From Isoetes taiwanensis (taxonomy: Eukaryota > Streptophyta > Lycopodiopsida > Isoetales > Isoetaceae): 64,000 bases of DNA. Both the position numbers and the translations under genes were made by a program. The notes below the pieces were generated by a model. It saw nothing but the letters and a program-made list of their open reading frames with translations, was not told the origin of the DNA and ran no database searches. The stretch is from NCBI GenBank assembly GCA_021234155.1, contig JAJEKV010000059.1:3968571-4032570 (forward strand), given 5' to 3'. Shown in pieces: positions 1-11,888 of this stretch (positions are counted from its first letter, which is position 1; each line of letters opens with the position of its first letter).

Positions 1-1099
1 AGGGGACAAATATGCCCCTACGCTAGGGGACACGAGGGTACCAATTATGCTATATGCTGATGATCTAAGTATGATGACCACAAAAAAGAAAGGGATGCAC
101 AGGCTGCTAAAAATTCTAGAACAATTACGTGTGAAGAAAGCAGGTATCGATCAAAATCTAGCAAAAACTAAGATAGTCATCTTTGGCCACAAAAGCGAGG
201 CATAGACCGTTCGGATACAAGGAAAAAAAGTAGAGGAAGCAGCGAATCTGACGGATATCTAGGGTGCGATCGCGCATGGCAGGAAATGGGCCAAAGGCGG
301 ACGCCGAGGTTCAATCAGCTATAGGGAGTTATTTCAACATGAAGAATTTACGCAATGAAGCGGGAGAATAATTGATTGGGACATCAAATGTTACTTATTG
401 ATGCGATGGTAGCCACCACTCAATTATATGGGGCGAGAAGCACGGGGGCCAGCCTAACCGGACAAAAAATGGGAAAAGCGGAAGGGAATCCTTAGGCAAA
501 GGGTTATGCATTGGGAATTTAAAGTAAGGACAAATCCACTCGACAATCATGATCCTCGAAACAGGGGCAAAACCAATGGAGGTGAGAGCATGGGAGAGAA
601 CCATAAGGTACGATCGGGGACAATGCGGGGAGACATTCAAGGGAAATTGTCCGGGATTGCAATCAGAATCAGCAAAATCACACATCCTCACGGTGGATTG
701 TTTAAAGATGTGGCAAAATGGACCAGAGAAATGGGATTAAACTTGAGCGACCTAATAAAGGAAGGGCAGTGGAATGAGGAGTGGGCAGACAAAGCCACAA
801 GAGCGTGGCTGCAAAGACACACAGGACCCAAGACAGCCTGGCTCATGCAAGTTTTCAACCCAGGTCAGCAAATAGGACACCAGATGTATCGGGATAACAT
901 ATTGGGGAAAACTAGAAGAGACATTCTGGCTAGATTCAGGATGGGAAGTCATGATCTAAGAATCGAAAAAGACAGGTGGAGAGGAATAGACAAGGAGGAC
1001 AGGATATGCAGAATCTGTGACAATGGGAGAGTAGAGGATGAGAATCACATGATTAACGATTGCCCGATTTATGGAGACATCAGAGACAAATACAGAAAT
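1..1099 (+). pseudogene. LINE reverse-transcriptase 3' part, decayed
   Basis: C-terminal part of a LINE ORF2. The reverse-transcriptase active site YADD is encoded at 53-64 (context MLYADDLSMM), followed by the thumb-like segment. The frame is then broken by stops near 205-370. It reopens at 506-1099 with the C-terminal domain, which carries a cysteine/histidine knuckle of the form CRICDNGRVEDENHMINDC (about 1003-1060), typical of plant LINE C-termini. The 5' end lies outside the window. The 3' end is cut by the inverted repeat starting at 1100, where the protein reads DKYRN and then runs into repeat sequence. The stops and frame changes show it is dead. Confidence 0.8.
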
Positions 1100-1233
1100 T
1101 GCGTATATCACTCCATATACAATATACGATCTCATATGCCACCTCAATAGTGGTGAGTGGTGAGGGTGAGTGGTGCCGAGTGTGGTGAGTGGTGAGTGGT
1201 GCCGAGTGTGGTGAGTGGTGACCACCCCAACAG
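1100..1233 (+). repeat. left long terminal inverted repeat with minisatellite
   Basis: About 134 bp. The outer 50 bp are AT-rich unique sequence. The inner part is a GTGGTGAGTGGTGCCGAGT-type tandem repeat ending in GACCACCCCAACAG. It matches the reverse complement of 5639-5811 except for fewer minisatellite units. Confidence 0.9.
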
Positions 1234-1566
1234 TGGCGACCACAGTGGGAAAATGTGCCACTCCGTGACGGAGAACCCACAACAAAACGTACTAATATGG
1301 TCCTTGGAACATGTCCCCAAATGACACATTTACATGTATGCTTAGAAAGAAAATTACCCTCCTCAAATCCAAATAACTGATACAAAACAAATTGGTCCAA
1401 ATTGACAGTGACGAAACAGAGCCTCTGTAACTGTGACAAACTTTGAAAGCTGATATCGTGAGTTCCAGACCTCCGTTTGACCTGCACCATAACTCGTTAG
1501 ATTCGTATCATCGAAATACATCTTTTGATGTAGAATAGATTGTGTATTATGGAACTGTCGCTATCT
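1234..1566. other. no gene recognised
   Basis: Non-coding sequence between the left inverted repeat and the small copia LTR. Stops occur in all frames over most of it. It probably belongs to the gypsy element whose pol fragment lies at 3900-5600 and which the copia element split, but I recognise no specific motif. Confidence 0.4.
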
Positions 1567-1571
1567 GTTTT

Positions 1572-1881
1572 TGTCGAGATATATGATATCGAGATCACCA
1601 TCTTGCTGCTTGACAGCACTCAGCACATAGGTGCTGACCATGTGCTGAATCAGCACCTTATCAGCACTGAGCACCGACCTAACTAAGTAACGGCTGTTAT
1701 TAGTGGGCGGTGGGTGAACGGCTAATACTATTCTTAGTATCACCGTTTTGTTTATATCATTGTACTTTTGTATTGATATACAACATTGAATACAATTCCA
1801 TTTTGCCTTTGTTTTGGGAGCTTGCGCTCTCGGATATCGGTGTGCATCCCCTTCTCTCCCTTTCTTGGTGCAACCTTGACA
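1572..1881 (+). repeat. 5' LTR of small copia element
   Basis: 310 bp, TG...CA ends. The 3' half (from TATATCATTGTACTTTTG to CCTTGACA) is almost identical to the 3' LTR. The 5' half differs by several small indels in the GCTGCTTGACAGCACT region. Confidence 0.88.
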
Positions 1882-1897
1882 TGATATCAGAGCACTA
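1882..1897 (+). other. primer binding site, initiator Met tRNA
   Basis: TGATATCAGAGCACTA lies directly after the LTR end. It differs by one base from the usual plant copia site TGGTATCAGAGC, which is complementary to the initiator Met tRNA 3' end. Confidence 0.85.
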
Positions 1898-1931
1898 GGT
1901 GTGCTGAGATTGATTCAAGATCAACACAGCA

Positions 1932-3077
1932 ATGGAGAAGAATGCAAGCTACAACCAGATTACCTTCCCTGGCGGTCATGCGATTCAAATCTTTGACGAC
2001 ATAGGTTTCCAGCAATGGAAAAGCCAAATGATCTTCATTCTCAAGGATGAAGGAGTTTGGAAAATTGTCAATGGCCAAGAACCTGCACCGGATGCCAAGA
2101 ATATCGCTGATTTGCATGCTTGGCAGCGCCGAGATGACAAGGCAATGGCATATATTGGGCTCTCTTTAGCTGACTCTATCCTTGATGAGTTCCAGCAAGA
2201 GAATAGCCACGATTTGTGGCATGCTCTCATTGAGAAGCATGACCAAAAGACCCATAAGATTGGGCACTTGTATGCAGAGGTGATGGATATGTGCTGGGAC
2301 GAGACTGCTGAAAGTCTTGACGAGTTCTCGGATCACATGAAGCACACCTTTCAGCAGATTGAAGCTTTTGGAGAAGAGCATCAGATCTCACAGTCCATGC
2401 AACTATTTTTCTTCCTTAGGTCACTACCTAATGCATTTGATTCTTTGTGCAGCAGCTTCATGCAAGACAAAGAAATTGACTTCCATCAAGCAATCACTCT
2501 TATTAAGGAGGAGATCATGATGAGGCAAGATTCAGGTAAAGATGATCATGCCACTCTCTTTGCAGCAGGGCATTCAAAGACCCAATCTATCCTAAATGGG
2601 GATGAGCATGATGAGGAGGAGAAGCACATTGGCAGCAGATTATCTCTTCCTATTAAGCATGAAGTAGTGGATTTAGATCCTTCTACTTTCTGGATATCAG
2701 ACGATGCAGTAGCACCCAATAAATGGATGCCAATTTCTGATATTCCAGCACCTTCCAAGCAAGGATTAATAGATACCTCAGCCATTGAGCTAGGATATCT
2801 TGATGTGGCCTTCGTCTCCCCATTTTCAAGCAATGTGGCAACACTTCATCAAGTGGCATTTATTTCTGATACTTTGGTGGCATTTATGCAAGGACGCACT
2901 CAGGTTCTAACACCTGATCAGCTGATTTTTCTGTTGGATTTACGTAAACTTCCGACTTACAAAGACTTCCAACACTTCCAAAGACTGTTATGGCACTCAA
3001 CTCCTTTCTGTCTCCAGATCAAGGAGGAGATCTTAATTCACTTGATTGTGAAGGAGTTGAATATGCATCATATATGA
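1932..3077 (+). pseudogene. copia gag-like protein (UBN2 type) with pol scraps
   Basis: A 381-codon frame starting 35 bases after the primer site. The first ~200 residues have the gag polyprotein UBN2 pattern: FQQWKSQMIFILKDEGVW near the N-terminus, then LWHALIEKHD, then FLRSLPNAFDSLCSSF. This domain normally forms the capsid of copia particles. No CCHC knuckle is visible. Around residue 255 FWISDDAVAPNKWM sits where a protease (DSGA) would be expected, but the DSG triad is absent. Integrase and reverse transcriptase are missing. Between 3310 and 3450 short frames resemble the end of the RNase H region (RENRADLFMQ). The long open gag frame in an otherwise gutted element is notable. Confidence 0.75.
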
Positions 3078-3537
3078 TCATGATTCTAAAGCAAGGAGGA
3101 GCAGTTGACTCTTTACTTCTAGCAACACTTGATCAAGGTCAAGCGAAGGTATTAAGATTTGATTTTCATGGAGAATTTCGACCTAGCATTGTTGGAGTGA
3201 CTAGATTTACAGTTGTTGAATCCATAAGTCTTAACGCATATTTGATGCTTCTATTGCCTATATCGAGGCTATGCATGGATATAATTTTCATGTTCCTCTT
3301 GGCAAAACAATTATAGATATCTAAGACAAACTCTATCGACTTACTGTTCCTGATACAATGGTCGATCAACAGATCTATTTACCTATCAGAGAGAATAGAG
3401 CTGATCTCTTCATGCAAACTTGGTTTTTGAGCTTTTCAGATGACCCTGATTAAGTGACAGTCTTGATCAAGATTCAGATCTTATCTCCAGGAGGAGGAGG
3501 CTGAGCATGGAGATGGCGATTTCTCATCAAGGAGGAG

Positions 3538-3858
3538 TGTCGAGATATATGATATCGAGATCGCCATCTTCTTTGACAAAGATCGACGAAGACTCGGCAC
3601 ATAGGTGCGACCATGTCTTTGAATCAGCACCTTATCAAGATCGAAAGCACCGACCCTAACTAAGTAACTACTGTTATTAGTGGGCGGTGGGTGAAGCAAC
3701 TAATACTATTCTTAGTATCAAATTTTGTTTATATCATTGTACTTTTGTATTGATATACAACATTGAATACAATTCCATTTTGCCTTTGTTTTGGGAGCTT
3801 GCGCTCTCGGATATCGGTGTGCATCCCCTTCTCTCCCTTTCTTGGTGCAACCTTGACA
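3538..3858 (+). repeat. 3' LTR of small copia element
   Basis: 321 bp, starts TGTCGAGATATATGATATCG after the purine run and ends CCTTGACA. It is paired with 1572-1881. Confidence 0.88.
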
Positions 3859-3899
3859 GGTTTTACAGAAAAACGACCTGATGTAACCCAAAAGTTCTC

Positions 3900-5600
3900 C
3901 ACAAATTCTCTGTAATTGGAGCTATGTCAAATCTGAATCCCTTAGAAGAGCACTTCTCTTTCAAAATAGGGCCTGAGATCCTTGCCATTTTCGGGATTAG
4001 GCAACAATTCCCCTTACAGAGTCATCAAGTAGAAAGCCCCACGGTACCTCTTTATCAATCGAAATGGGCCTTCCCATGGGCTTTGAAATTTAGAGCCGAG
4101 ATCTTTGCTTAGTGGTCTGCACAACACCAATTGTCCTTCCTCAAATGGATTGACAACCTGTAACTTGTCTTTGATAAGCTTTACTTTCTGTTTATGCCTC
4201 ATATTGAAGTCTGCTGCTTCTTGTCTCATCTCTTGCAATTGCAGCAAATCATCCATTCTATTATGCACTTGATTTGGAGTTGGAACTTCTCCTAAATTCT
4301 CATAATAAGGTACCTACACAAATGAACACAAAGGAATGTCCAAATGAATAGGCATTACAGCTTGTACTCCATAGACCAATTCAAATGGTGTAAATCCTGT
4401 AGCCAACTTGTAAGTACACCAGAAACTCCATAAGGCACCTGTCAAGGCTTCATGCCAATTTCTTTGATTATCCTTCACTGTTTTAGCAAGATAGCTTTCA
4501 AAATTTTGTTAGTAGACTCGGCTTGCACATTTCCCTGTGGATAATAAGCAGAAGCTTGTACATGTTGAACACCAATCTTTGCTGTTAACTGAGCTACTAC
4601 TTTCCCCATGAAATGAGTTCCCCGATCAGACAAAAGAATGGTTGGAACACCAAACCGAGAAATCAAATTGTGATAAAGAAAGCTTACTGTGGTATTTTCT
4701 GTAGTGTGCTTTGCTGGAATTGCTTCTACCCACTTCGTAAACATACATGTGGCTGCCAAGATATACTTATGACCTTTGGAAGATGGAGGATTGATAGGCC
4801 CAATGTAATCCAATCCCCACATATGAAATGGACCAACGGTCGATGGAATGGCATATTATTGTGGCCTGTTAATTGTTTATGCTTTTGACACTTCTCACAT
4901 TTGCTAACAAAGTCTCTAGTATCCTTGTAAAGAGTTGGCCAATAATATCCCCAATGAAGGATCTTCCTAGCTGTGGTTCTGGCTGCAAAATGCCCCTGAC
5001 AATCATGTGCTTGCTGCAACAAATCATGAGTTTGCTGACCAGCAACACACCTTAATAAGAGACCTTCCATAGTCCTCTTATAAAGAATAGCTTCATGCAC
5101 CACATAACCAGCTGTTTGTACTCTAAGAACATGCTTTTGTTGCTTTTAAAATGATGAAGGATAAGTCTGATCTTGTAAATACCTGTATATATTGGCATAC
5201 CAAAGATCCTCAATGAACCCTTGTAATACTCCATTATCCTGAAATCCTACTTGCTGGTCTATTTCCTCTTCCATTTCAGCACCACTACTCAAATAGGCAC
5301 TTGGATTATGAGCTCCTTGAGCCATCTTAACATACTTCAAATTCTTGTATGATAAGAGCCCATCTTGTAAACTTAGGATCTTGGACAGTCTTGTTGTAAA
5401 TGCATGGCAATGAGTTCATATCCATATGAATGTAAACATATTGTACATTTGCTGAATTCCATTGTGAAGGAAGAAGATAATGTCTAAATTTATTCAAGGC
5501 CCACTTCAATGCCAACCCAAGATGCTCCACATGAGTCCATTTCTGCTCTTGTGGAGTTAACAACCTGCTAGCATAGTAATTCACATCATAATGCTTTTGC
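3900..5600 (-). pseudogene. Ty3/gypsy pol fragment: RNase H, integrase, C-terminal tail
   Basis: Read on the minus strand, about 5584-5327 gives an RNase H remnant (SRLLTPQEQKWTHVEHLGLA). 5103-4726 gives the integrase zinc-binding part (CEKCQKHKQ, with the upstream His pair), and 4822-4475 gives the integrase core with GLDYIGPI, DRGTHF and YYPQGNVQAEST carrying the D, D and E positions. 4268-4014 resembles the C-terminal tail (PWEGPFRLIKRY). Several frameshifts and stops break it. Gag, protease and reverse transcriptase are absent. It is cut on the right by the long inverted repeat at 5639 and on the left by the copia element. Confidence 0.85.
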
Positions 5601-5638
5601 AGATTTTTCTGACATAGTGTGACTGTAAAGCTTGCTTT

Positions 5639-5811
5639 CTGTTGGGGTGGTCACCACTCACCACACTCGGCACCACTCACCACTCACCACACTCGGCAGC
5701 ACTCACCGCTCACCACACTCGTCACCACTCACCACACTCGTCACCACTCACCACTCACCACTATTGAGGTGGTATATGAGATTGTATATTGTATATGGAG
5801 TGATATACGCA
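5639..5811 (-). repeat. right long terminal inverted repeat with minisatellite
   Basis: About 173 bp, the inverted partner of 1100-1233. The CACCACTCACCACACTCGGC-type tandem repeat has more units here than on the left, which explains the length difference. Short frames across it are repeat translations, not genes. Confidence 0.9.
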
Positions 5812-6239
5812 CATGCACGCGTGTAGGATTTTTGCACGTATGCATTGTGGAAATGATGATCACTGTATTATCTGAGCAGAGAGAAGAACAGAAAGACGGT
5901 GTATTGAGAGAGAGAGTGTTTTTTTACTTGATCTAGCTATGGAGATGATGATTCTTTGTGTTGTGCATTGCCTTGATCTGATAAATTGAGCTTGGATTGT
6001 TGGGTTTTTCATCCTTCTTGCAAGGTTAGAGTTCAGGCTCTAACACCCCAGGATATCACATTGGAGGACTTTTTCATATTATGAGCAAGGCGCATTAGTA
6101 ACTATCTAATTGAAGTATTGGGAGCCTAATGCTATCACCATATAGATGACAGATTAGGATGAAGGAATCGGTTATTTTTTTTATTTATTAGATATATCTT
6201 CTAGACCTAATGGTCTTACAAACAATAACATGATTTCAT
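5812..6239. other. no gene recognised
   Basis: Unique-looking non-coding sequence with a short GA run near 5910. The text around 6020-6060 (CAGGCTCTAACACCCCAGG) resembles the end of an LTR, but I find no partner in the window. Confidence 0.35.
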
Positions 6240-7180
6240 TTCATCTCATCTCTACAGATGACATAGTGCTTTTTGCTAGAAGGACTATTGCTATGCAAAG
6301 ACGTCTAGCAGTGCCTTACATTCTTTCTGCCAGAGCTTAGAGCTACAACAGGTGTTCTATAATTTCTTCTATGAATGAAATAAGGTAGAAATTGCATATA
6401 CCTATAAGTACTTGGGACTCATAGTTGATCATAATTATAGCTGGAGCAAAGCAGTAGAACAAAGAGCAAATGGGGGCTTGAAAGCATTGTGCGCTTTGCG
6501 GAGGAAATGTAAAAGACAGAAATTTTTAATTGGGGGCTAAGGAAAAAATTATACCATCTCTTTTTCTAGATGCATCGAGACGGTATAAAAGAACTTTGTG
6601 ATAACAGAATTAGGTCGTAAAATGCAAACACCTTCTCTTATGCTACTCACAGAAGTAGGCATGATGCCCCAGGAAGTAGAAGCATTATGCCAGACATTGA
6701 AGTATGTGCAAAAGGTGCTCAAAATGGACGACAATAGTCTCCCTCGCCTCACTATGTGTCAAAGCAACCAGCAAGATTGGTATACAAACATTCAAGATTG
6801 GCTAAATAAATGTGGGATGTCATTAGATGAAATGCCTACTTAAGGGAACAATATAAGAGCTTGCGTAATGTAAATATGCAATGGAAATTATGGCACAACG
6901 TTGGCAGGAAAATGGACTTCTATAGGAGGATGGTAAATCCGTCCCTACAAGTGGCACAACACCTTAGCAAAAATATCTCTCCACACAAAAGGTAAACGGT
7001 ATGCAGACAACTAAGGCTTAGCTCTCGACATTTAAGAACACGCAAAATATGCGGCTGCGACGAAATTGAGGATAGAAAACATTTGATACTGCTCTACCCT
7101 GCAAATGTAAGGCACAGATTCCAGCTCACGAATGTCAAGACCCTTCTTGAATTTTTTACACTTGGGTACTGAAAATTTGT
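6240..7180 (+). pseudogene. LINE ORF2 C-terminal fragment, decayed
   Basis: Pieces of a LINE reverse transcriptase in several frames. ADDIVLFARR (near 6250) is the YADD region, and TYKYLGLIVDHNYSW (about 6400-6440) is the conserved block after it. An open stretch at 6598-6843 contains QTPSLMLLTEVG. Near 7030-7100 ICGCDEIEDRKHLILLYP is the C-terminal knuckle. The same blocks occur in the LINE at 42656-44900 (TYKYLGIIMSRNHRW, QTPYPMMLTECG), so both are probably one family. Confidence 0.75.
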
Positions 7181-8417
7181 GAGATGTCTATTTTGAATTG
7201 TTGAGCGTCAAATCCCACAGATGCAATGCAAAGTGATCGGGAGCAGGGCTCAACCGAGCAATGTAATTTGGTCTCTCTCTCTTTTTGAGGGCTGCTTCAA
7301 TGGCGACTAGGCCCATGGTCCCCAGTGCCAAAAAAGGAATAAAAAGTCTAAAATCTTCCCAGGCAACATATATGGGTCGGCATCAAAAATCCTACGACAC
7401 GATCCTCTAGCCACCCATGGAACTATTGTGCTCCGAAAAGGGACTTGTTCCATTCCTGCCTCATTGGACCGAGGAGATACAAGTTAGAGTAGTCTTAGTG
7501 ATTCCATGAGCTTACATCTCCGGAAGGTTACAATGACGCCATAGCATGTTTCAGCCTATCTGCAAAGTGTGCACATGAGGGGCGGATGGAGTGGACTACC
7601 CTGTCATGAATAGCCAACACCATTGACATGATTCCTTCTGTTGTTATCCACAAGGGGGTTTCACCTTGAAATCCCGTATGACAATCTAAGTTATAAGGAA
7701 TGGGTTATTTTTGGAGTGCATTCGTATGAAAATATATGGAAAGGGGTGGCATTTTATCACATTTTACAACATTTTAAGCCTGTACATTTTCGAAATGGGT
7801 ATTTTTCTAGATTTTTTGGACCGTATATTAAGGATTTTTTTTTTTGCTACTTGTATATACGTAAATCCCCCAGTGTTATCCGGGGACCCTCACCGTCAGT
7901 CGACCCCCTTGGAATCTGGACCTGAGGTAGAATCCTGATTATGATGCATTTTGTATGTTATGTTGGTATTATGTTGTTCGTATCCGATGATGGATGGGCC
8001 ACCTTTCGTGGTGGCATATTATTGTATGTGTATTGCTGCTAGTGCTAACATGTACATATGCTGCAGTATGGGATATCCCAGGGAAGACATGGGGCGAATG
8101 CCATCTTCGTGTCCTTCGCTTGGACACTTGACCATCACAAGTGGTCCGAGTCAGACGGAGGGCCTTGTCTGGTGATAGAGTTGCTGGGAAAGGGGATGTT
8201 GCATATTTATATAATGGGAGCATCGTATAGGATTGGAAAGCATCACCATATAGAGAAGACTAGAGAGAGAGAGAATAGATGGAGACAAGTTAAAAGTGAG
8301 AATAAAGAAGAAAAAGACGAAATATACGCAGAGAAACGTATAGAGAGAAGAGAATATAGAGAGAATAAAATAGAAGATAGAGAGAATGGAGATGAGATAA
8401 AGAGAGAATATAGATTT
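7181..8417. other. no gene recognised; purine-rich stretch
   Basis: No protein family recognised. 8240-8410 is a strongly purine-biased GAGAGA/AGAATA run that creates spurious open frames on both strands. 7190-7340 may be the 3' untranslated end of the preceding LINE, but it lacks the tail motif seen at 18.0, 41.7 and 42.6 kb. Confidence 0.4.
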
Positions 8418-8755
8418 TGTTACGAATCAAACGTTGGCCAGTAATCAAAAGATCAACCATATAATAAACCAACACTAAAACATTCAAGATTCTCAAGACC
8501 AAACTAGGCCTCTAGCCCAAAGCTCACCACCCAACTGGGCTCGGCAAAAGCAAGAATCTCCAAGATAGTCCATGTGCAATTTACGTCAAGCAAAAAGGGG
8601 TTTAGGATCAAGAAGGGGTTTAGGATCATCAGCCCTTAGAGAATCCTCTCTAAGAAATAGATACAGAGTTTATAGAAGGCGGCAAGAGGCAGTTGAAGGA
8701 GCAGACAGGGAATGGAGATGGAACTGAATCCAATAAGCGCATCTCTTCCCCTTAT
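8418..8755. repeat. LTR fragment, family shared with 38349
   Basis: Begins TGTTACGAATCAAACGTTGG and matches 38349-38690 almost base for base, including an internal short duplication of AGGGGTTTAGGATCA. No primer site lies next to this copy, so it is a solo or truncated LTR. Confidence 0.75.
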
Positions 8756-8956
8756 ATCTATCTATTGTTTAAATTTGGTTTTTCCGACAAGTGGAAATCT
8801 TTTAGGATTTTTTTTTTAAGTTGATTTCCCTAGGTTTTATGGGTTTTAGCCACCGGAAATTATTCTCGATATTACAAAAATCGGAGAAAGGTTTTTTAGT
8901 ATGATTTCTGGTTTTGAGATGGATTTCTAACCAATTATGTCGATGACGCATGAGAG

Positions 8957-9100
8957 ACATGTGGAGGAAAGGAAATGATAGTTTTTTTCTTACTATATCC
9001 GTGCAATTCTGCCTTGGTTTTGTTGGAATGTGGAGGACAGAAAACAGATATTTTCTTCTTACTACTACCTCTGTGCAATTCCGCCTTGATTTTTTTGCAG
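8957..9100 (+). repeat. two tandem copies of a ~70-bp unit
   Basis: The unit runs ATGTGGAGGA...TTCTTACTA...GTGCAATTCTGCCTTG and is repeated once with about 15 percent difference. Confidence 0.75.
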
Positions 9101-10939
9101 CATGCTAGAACCTTAGCCTTTGCATTAGCATTCATCAGTGCCGACAGATTTGGAGTTTTCTTAATGTCTCGGTTTGAGGCTTATACAGAGGTTTTGCATA
9201 TATGGCCAGTGTCGAGACGCATTTTAATGATTCGACTGCTTCATTGTTATTCCAAGTTTTAAATTACAGATTTTTCTCAAGTACAGGTCATCATTTTTTG
9301 GAGCTTGATTCGCATTTTAGGTCATTGGATTTGCTGCAAGTTCTTTCATTTGCATGGCCATGAATATGGAGTTACCCAGGTCAATTTAAGCCGCATATTC
9401 CCTTTCTCAGCAGAAACGACCCATTTTTGCACAGATGAAATTGCTAGATGGAAAGATTCTTTGCCTATTTGGTTACTTTCTAGAGGTAGTTTTGCAAGTA
9501 TGTCCTGGTAGAATCGATCATCAGCACAATCTAAGTGTAAGAGAAGGTATGCAATTTTGAATATTGTGCCTTTTTTTACTGCTATCATTATTTCAGAGCT
9601 TTGGTACTCTTTCAAAAGGCCATGTGCAACCTATTTTTCGATTTTTGGTCCAATGGACAAAACTTGCATTCACTTTGTCTGTTTGTTTGTGTACTAAAAA
9701 TTTGTTAGCTATACTCAACAAAATTTTCCTTCAGGAGTAGTTGGTGATATCTCTCAGATTTTCCATGGTTTAAATTGCAGACTTTGCTCAAGTAGGATTC
9801 ATATGTACAGGTTGCTTTTAACATACTTAAGACACTATTATATTGCATCTGAATCTGGATTAATTTTTGTTGATGAGCAAATTGACAATGTACTTGCAAT
9901 ATTGCTTTTCTATATTGTATGCATTTAGATTGATTTCTTAATGAAATTGTCTCAAACCAAATCTACTATGCTAAATAATTCATATAGGACATGAATATTT
10001 CAGGATTGCTGTTTCAAGCAATGCAACAGTCACTCTTCTGTAGACTATCTTGCTCTTATCACATGTTTTATCTATCTATGTTGTTGGCCTTTCATGTATA
10101 TCAGGTGCAACACGATCCGAGCTACCTTTAGGAAACAATTATTATGATGTTTGTAACAGTTAAATCTTTTTATGTCAGGTACTGCTTCCTTCTGTTTGTA
10201 TGATGGAGTATTAGATACTTATTGCATTCTTAGGTGGAGGAATTGGATCCTTATTGAATTCTTGGGTGGAGAATTAAGCAACAGGAGTATGATGCAGTAT
10301 GATATGCAAATATCATGTATCATGCATTATCCAAATGCCCATAAAGTCCATAAAGTAAGTGTTTTAACATTATCATTCTCATCTTAGATTATTGCGGTTG
10401 GCTGTTGTCATTCAAGGAGATGCCCCCCCTCAGGTTTTTCGGTTGTTTAGTATACTGTAGTTGGTATCATAAATGATTTATAAGTTATTCCATATACCTT
10501 CGAATGGTTTCTGGGTCTGGGAGTGGGAGTGGCTTAGGTAGCTATGCGGCTTGCCAAACCCACACAAATGGAGGTCTTCTTTTAGATTTCTCTATTTGAC
10601 TCGATGGGCATTTTTTTTGTTATAGACGATTTTGCAGAGCATGGGGAGGATGCTTAGTGCCTTCAATATATATCTGGTCAGTTTAGGCATGCATTTGACC
10701 TTGCCAGAAGTTAGTTTGCGTGTTCATGAGCATATGAGAGTCTGTTCTTTAATGTGTAATTGCTACAGTTGAAGTGTAGAGTACTGGAGGAAAAATTCCA
10801 AGATTTTAGCATTTTGAGTTGTCTTTGATGTGTACAAATAAACATAGTTGGTCTTTCTTAACACTATAAGAATGTTAATACCATGATAAGGTGGTGAACT
10901 ATGCTGGTTTTATAATGCAACAATCTAAATTATTTGTAA

Positions 10940-11565
10940 ATAGCATGTTCTGCAGGCTATTCGTGACTTATACAAGAATATTTCGTCTCTTGTGTTCAAT
11001 GAAGAACAATGAACACATCTACAACCATAAGTATTATGGAAAGAATCCACGAGTATTGAGGTTAAATAAAAGTAAGGTTCTTTATCCTCTGTCAACAAAT
11101 CATGCCAAGTAGTAATTTTTCTCATGACCCGCACATGAATATTTTTTCTCTTGCATTCGATGCAGGATTGAGCACATCTACAGCCATAAGTATTATGGAA
11201 AAGGATCCGTGAGTATTGAGGTTAAACAAAGCTTCAAGTAAGGCTCTTTATACTCTGTCAATGAACCATGCTAAGAAGTCTATAATGGAAATTGTGTAGA
11301 TATCTTGAGCATGCTGATTTGCAACATCAAGTTAAATATTAATGCTACGTCCACCTATGCAAAGTTTATCAAGTAATCATCCCAAATATTGTGTTCTTTC
11401 GTAACTTGCACAGGAATATTTTCTCTCCAATGCAGGACTATAAACACATCTACAGTTATAAGCTATAAGTACCATGGAAAGGATCCATAAGTATTGGGGT
11501 TAAACAAGCCTCCAATTATGGATTTTTATCCTCAATAAATCAGGCCAAATAGTTTATATACGAAT
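10940..11565 (+). repeat. three diverged tandem copies of an exon-like unit
   Basis: Three units starting near 10950, 11125 and 11400 share a T-rich tract, then GATGCAGGA-like acceptor sequence, then ACACATCTACAGCCATAAGT, ATTATGGAAAGGATCC and GAGTATTGAGGTTAAACAA, then an AAGTAAGG donor-like end. Each looks like a small exon with its splice sites, copied twice. The encoded stretch (HIYSHKYYGKGSVSIEVKQ in the middle copy) matches no family I recognise. Confidence 0.6.
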
Positions 11566-11888
11566 TGTGTGAATACCTTCAGCATGTTGATTTCCCAACA
11601 TGAGATTCAATATTAATGTTGAGTCCACCCATGCAAAGCCTGTCAAGAGTTATGTAGATTCTATGAAGTTTGTGCTTCATGGCAGTTGTGGCTCCTAAGA
11701 GGTGGTTGCTCCATTAGCAGAGGTGGTTGCTCCATTCCTATAATGATATATCTGTTGCACACACTTCTTTGATGGCATGGACAAGAAATGACATTGATAA
11801 AATAACACGCAGAAGCTACTCTATTACCATTGGCAATAGAGTGCAACAAAGGAATATCATGCAAGCAAAAGCCCATAAAACTCTGCAT

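Larger units (their letters stand above)
1572..3858 (+). mobile_element. internally deleted Ty1/copia element with two LTRs
   Basis: Two direct LTRs (1572-1881 and 3538-3858), both beginning TGTCGAGATATATGATATCG and ending CCTTGACA, flank 1.65 kb of internal sequence. GTTTT occurs directly before the 5' LTR (1567-1571) and, after one extra G, behind the 3' LTR (3860-3864), which fits a 5-bp target duplication. A primer site and a polypurine run (AAGGAGGAG, 3529-3537) sit at the expected places. The interior keeps a gag-like ORF and only scraps of pol, so the copy is non-autonomous. Confidence 0.85.
1100..5811. mobile_element. 4.7-kb structure bounded by long terminal inverted repeats
   Basis: The outer ends are inverted copies of each other, starting TGCGTATATCACTCCATATA on the left and ending with its complement on the right. 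Each arm runs about 60 bp of unique sequence, then a GTGGTGAGTGGTGCCGAGT-type minisatellite, then CACCCCAACAG. No transposase is visible inside. The interior holds a small copia element and a minus-strand gypsy pol fragment. Long TIRs suggest a non-autonomous Mutator-like element, but I cannot find a 9-bp target duplication (left flank ACAGAAAT, right flank CATGCACG). An inverted duplication is the alternative. Confidence 0.55.
8756..11888. other. AT-rich DNA without a recognisable gene
   Basis: Open frames here are short and match nothing I know. The base composition and many T-rich tracts followed by AG look like intron sequence. It may be the remains of a split gene or of large introns. 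It contains the tandem duplications listed separately at 8957-9100 and 10940-11565. Confidence 0.4.

Noticed and set aside
8058-8444. 128-codon plus-strand frame
   Set aside because: Its second half is a purine-rich simple repeat (Glu/Arg/Lys), and no family pattern is present.
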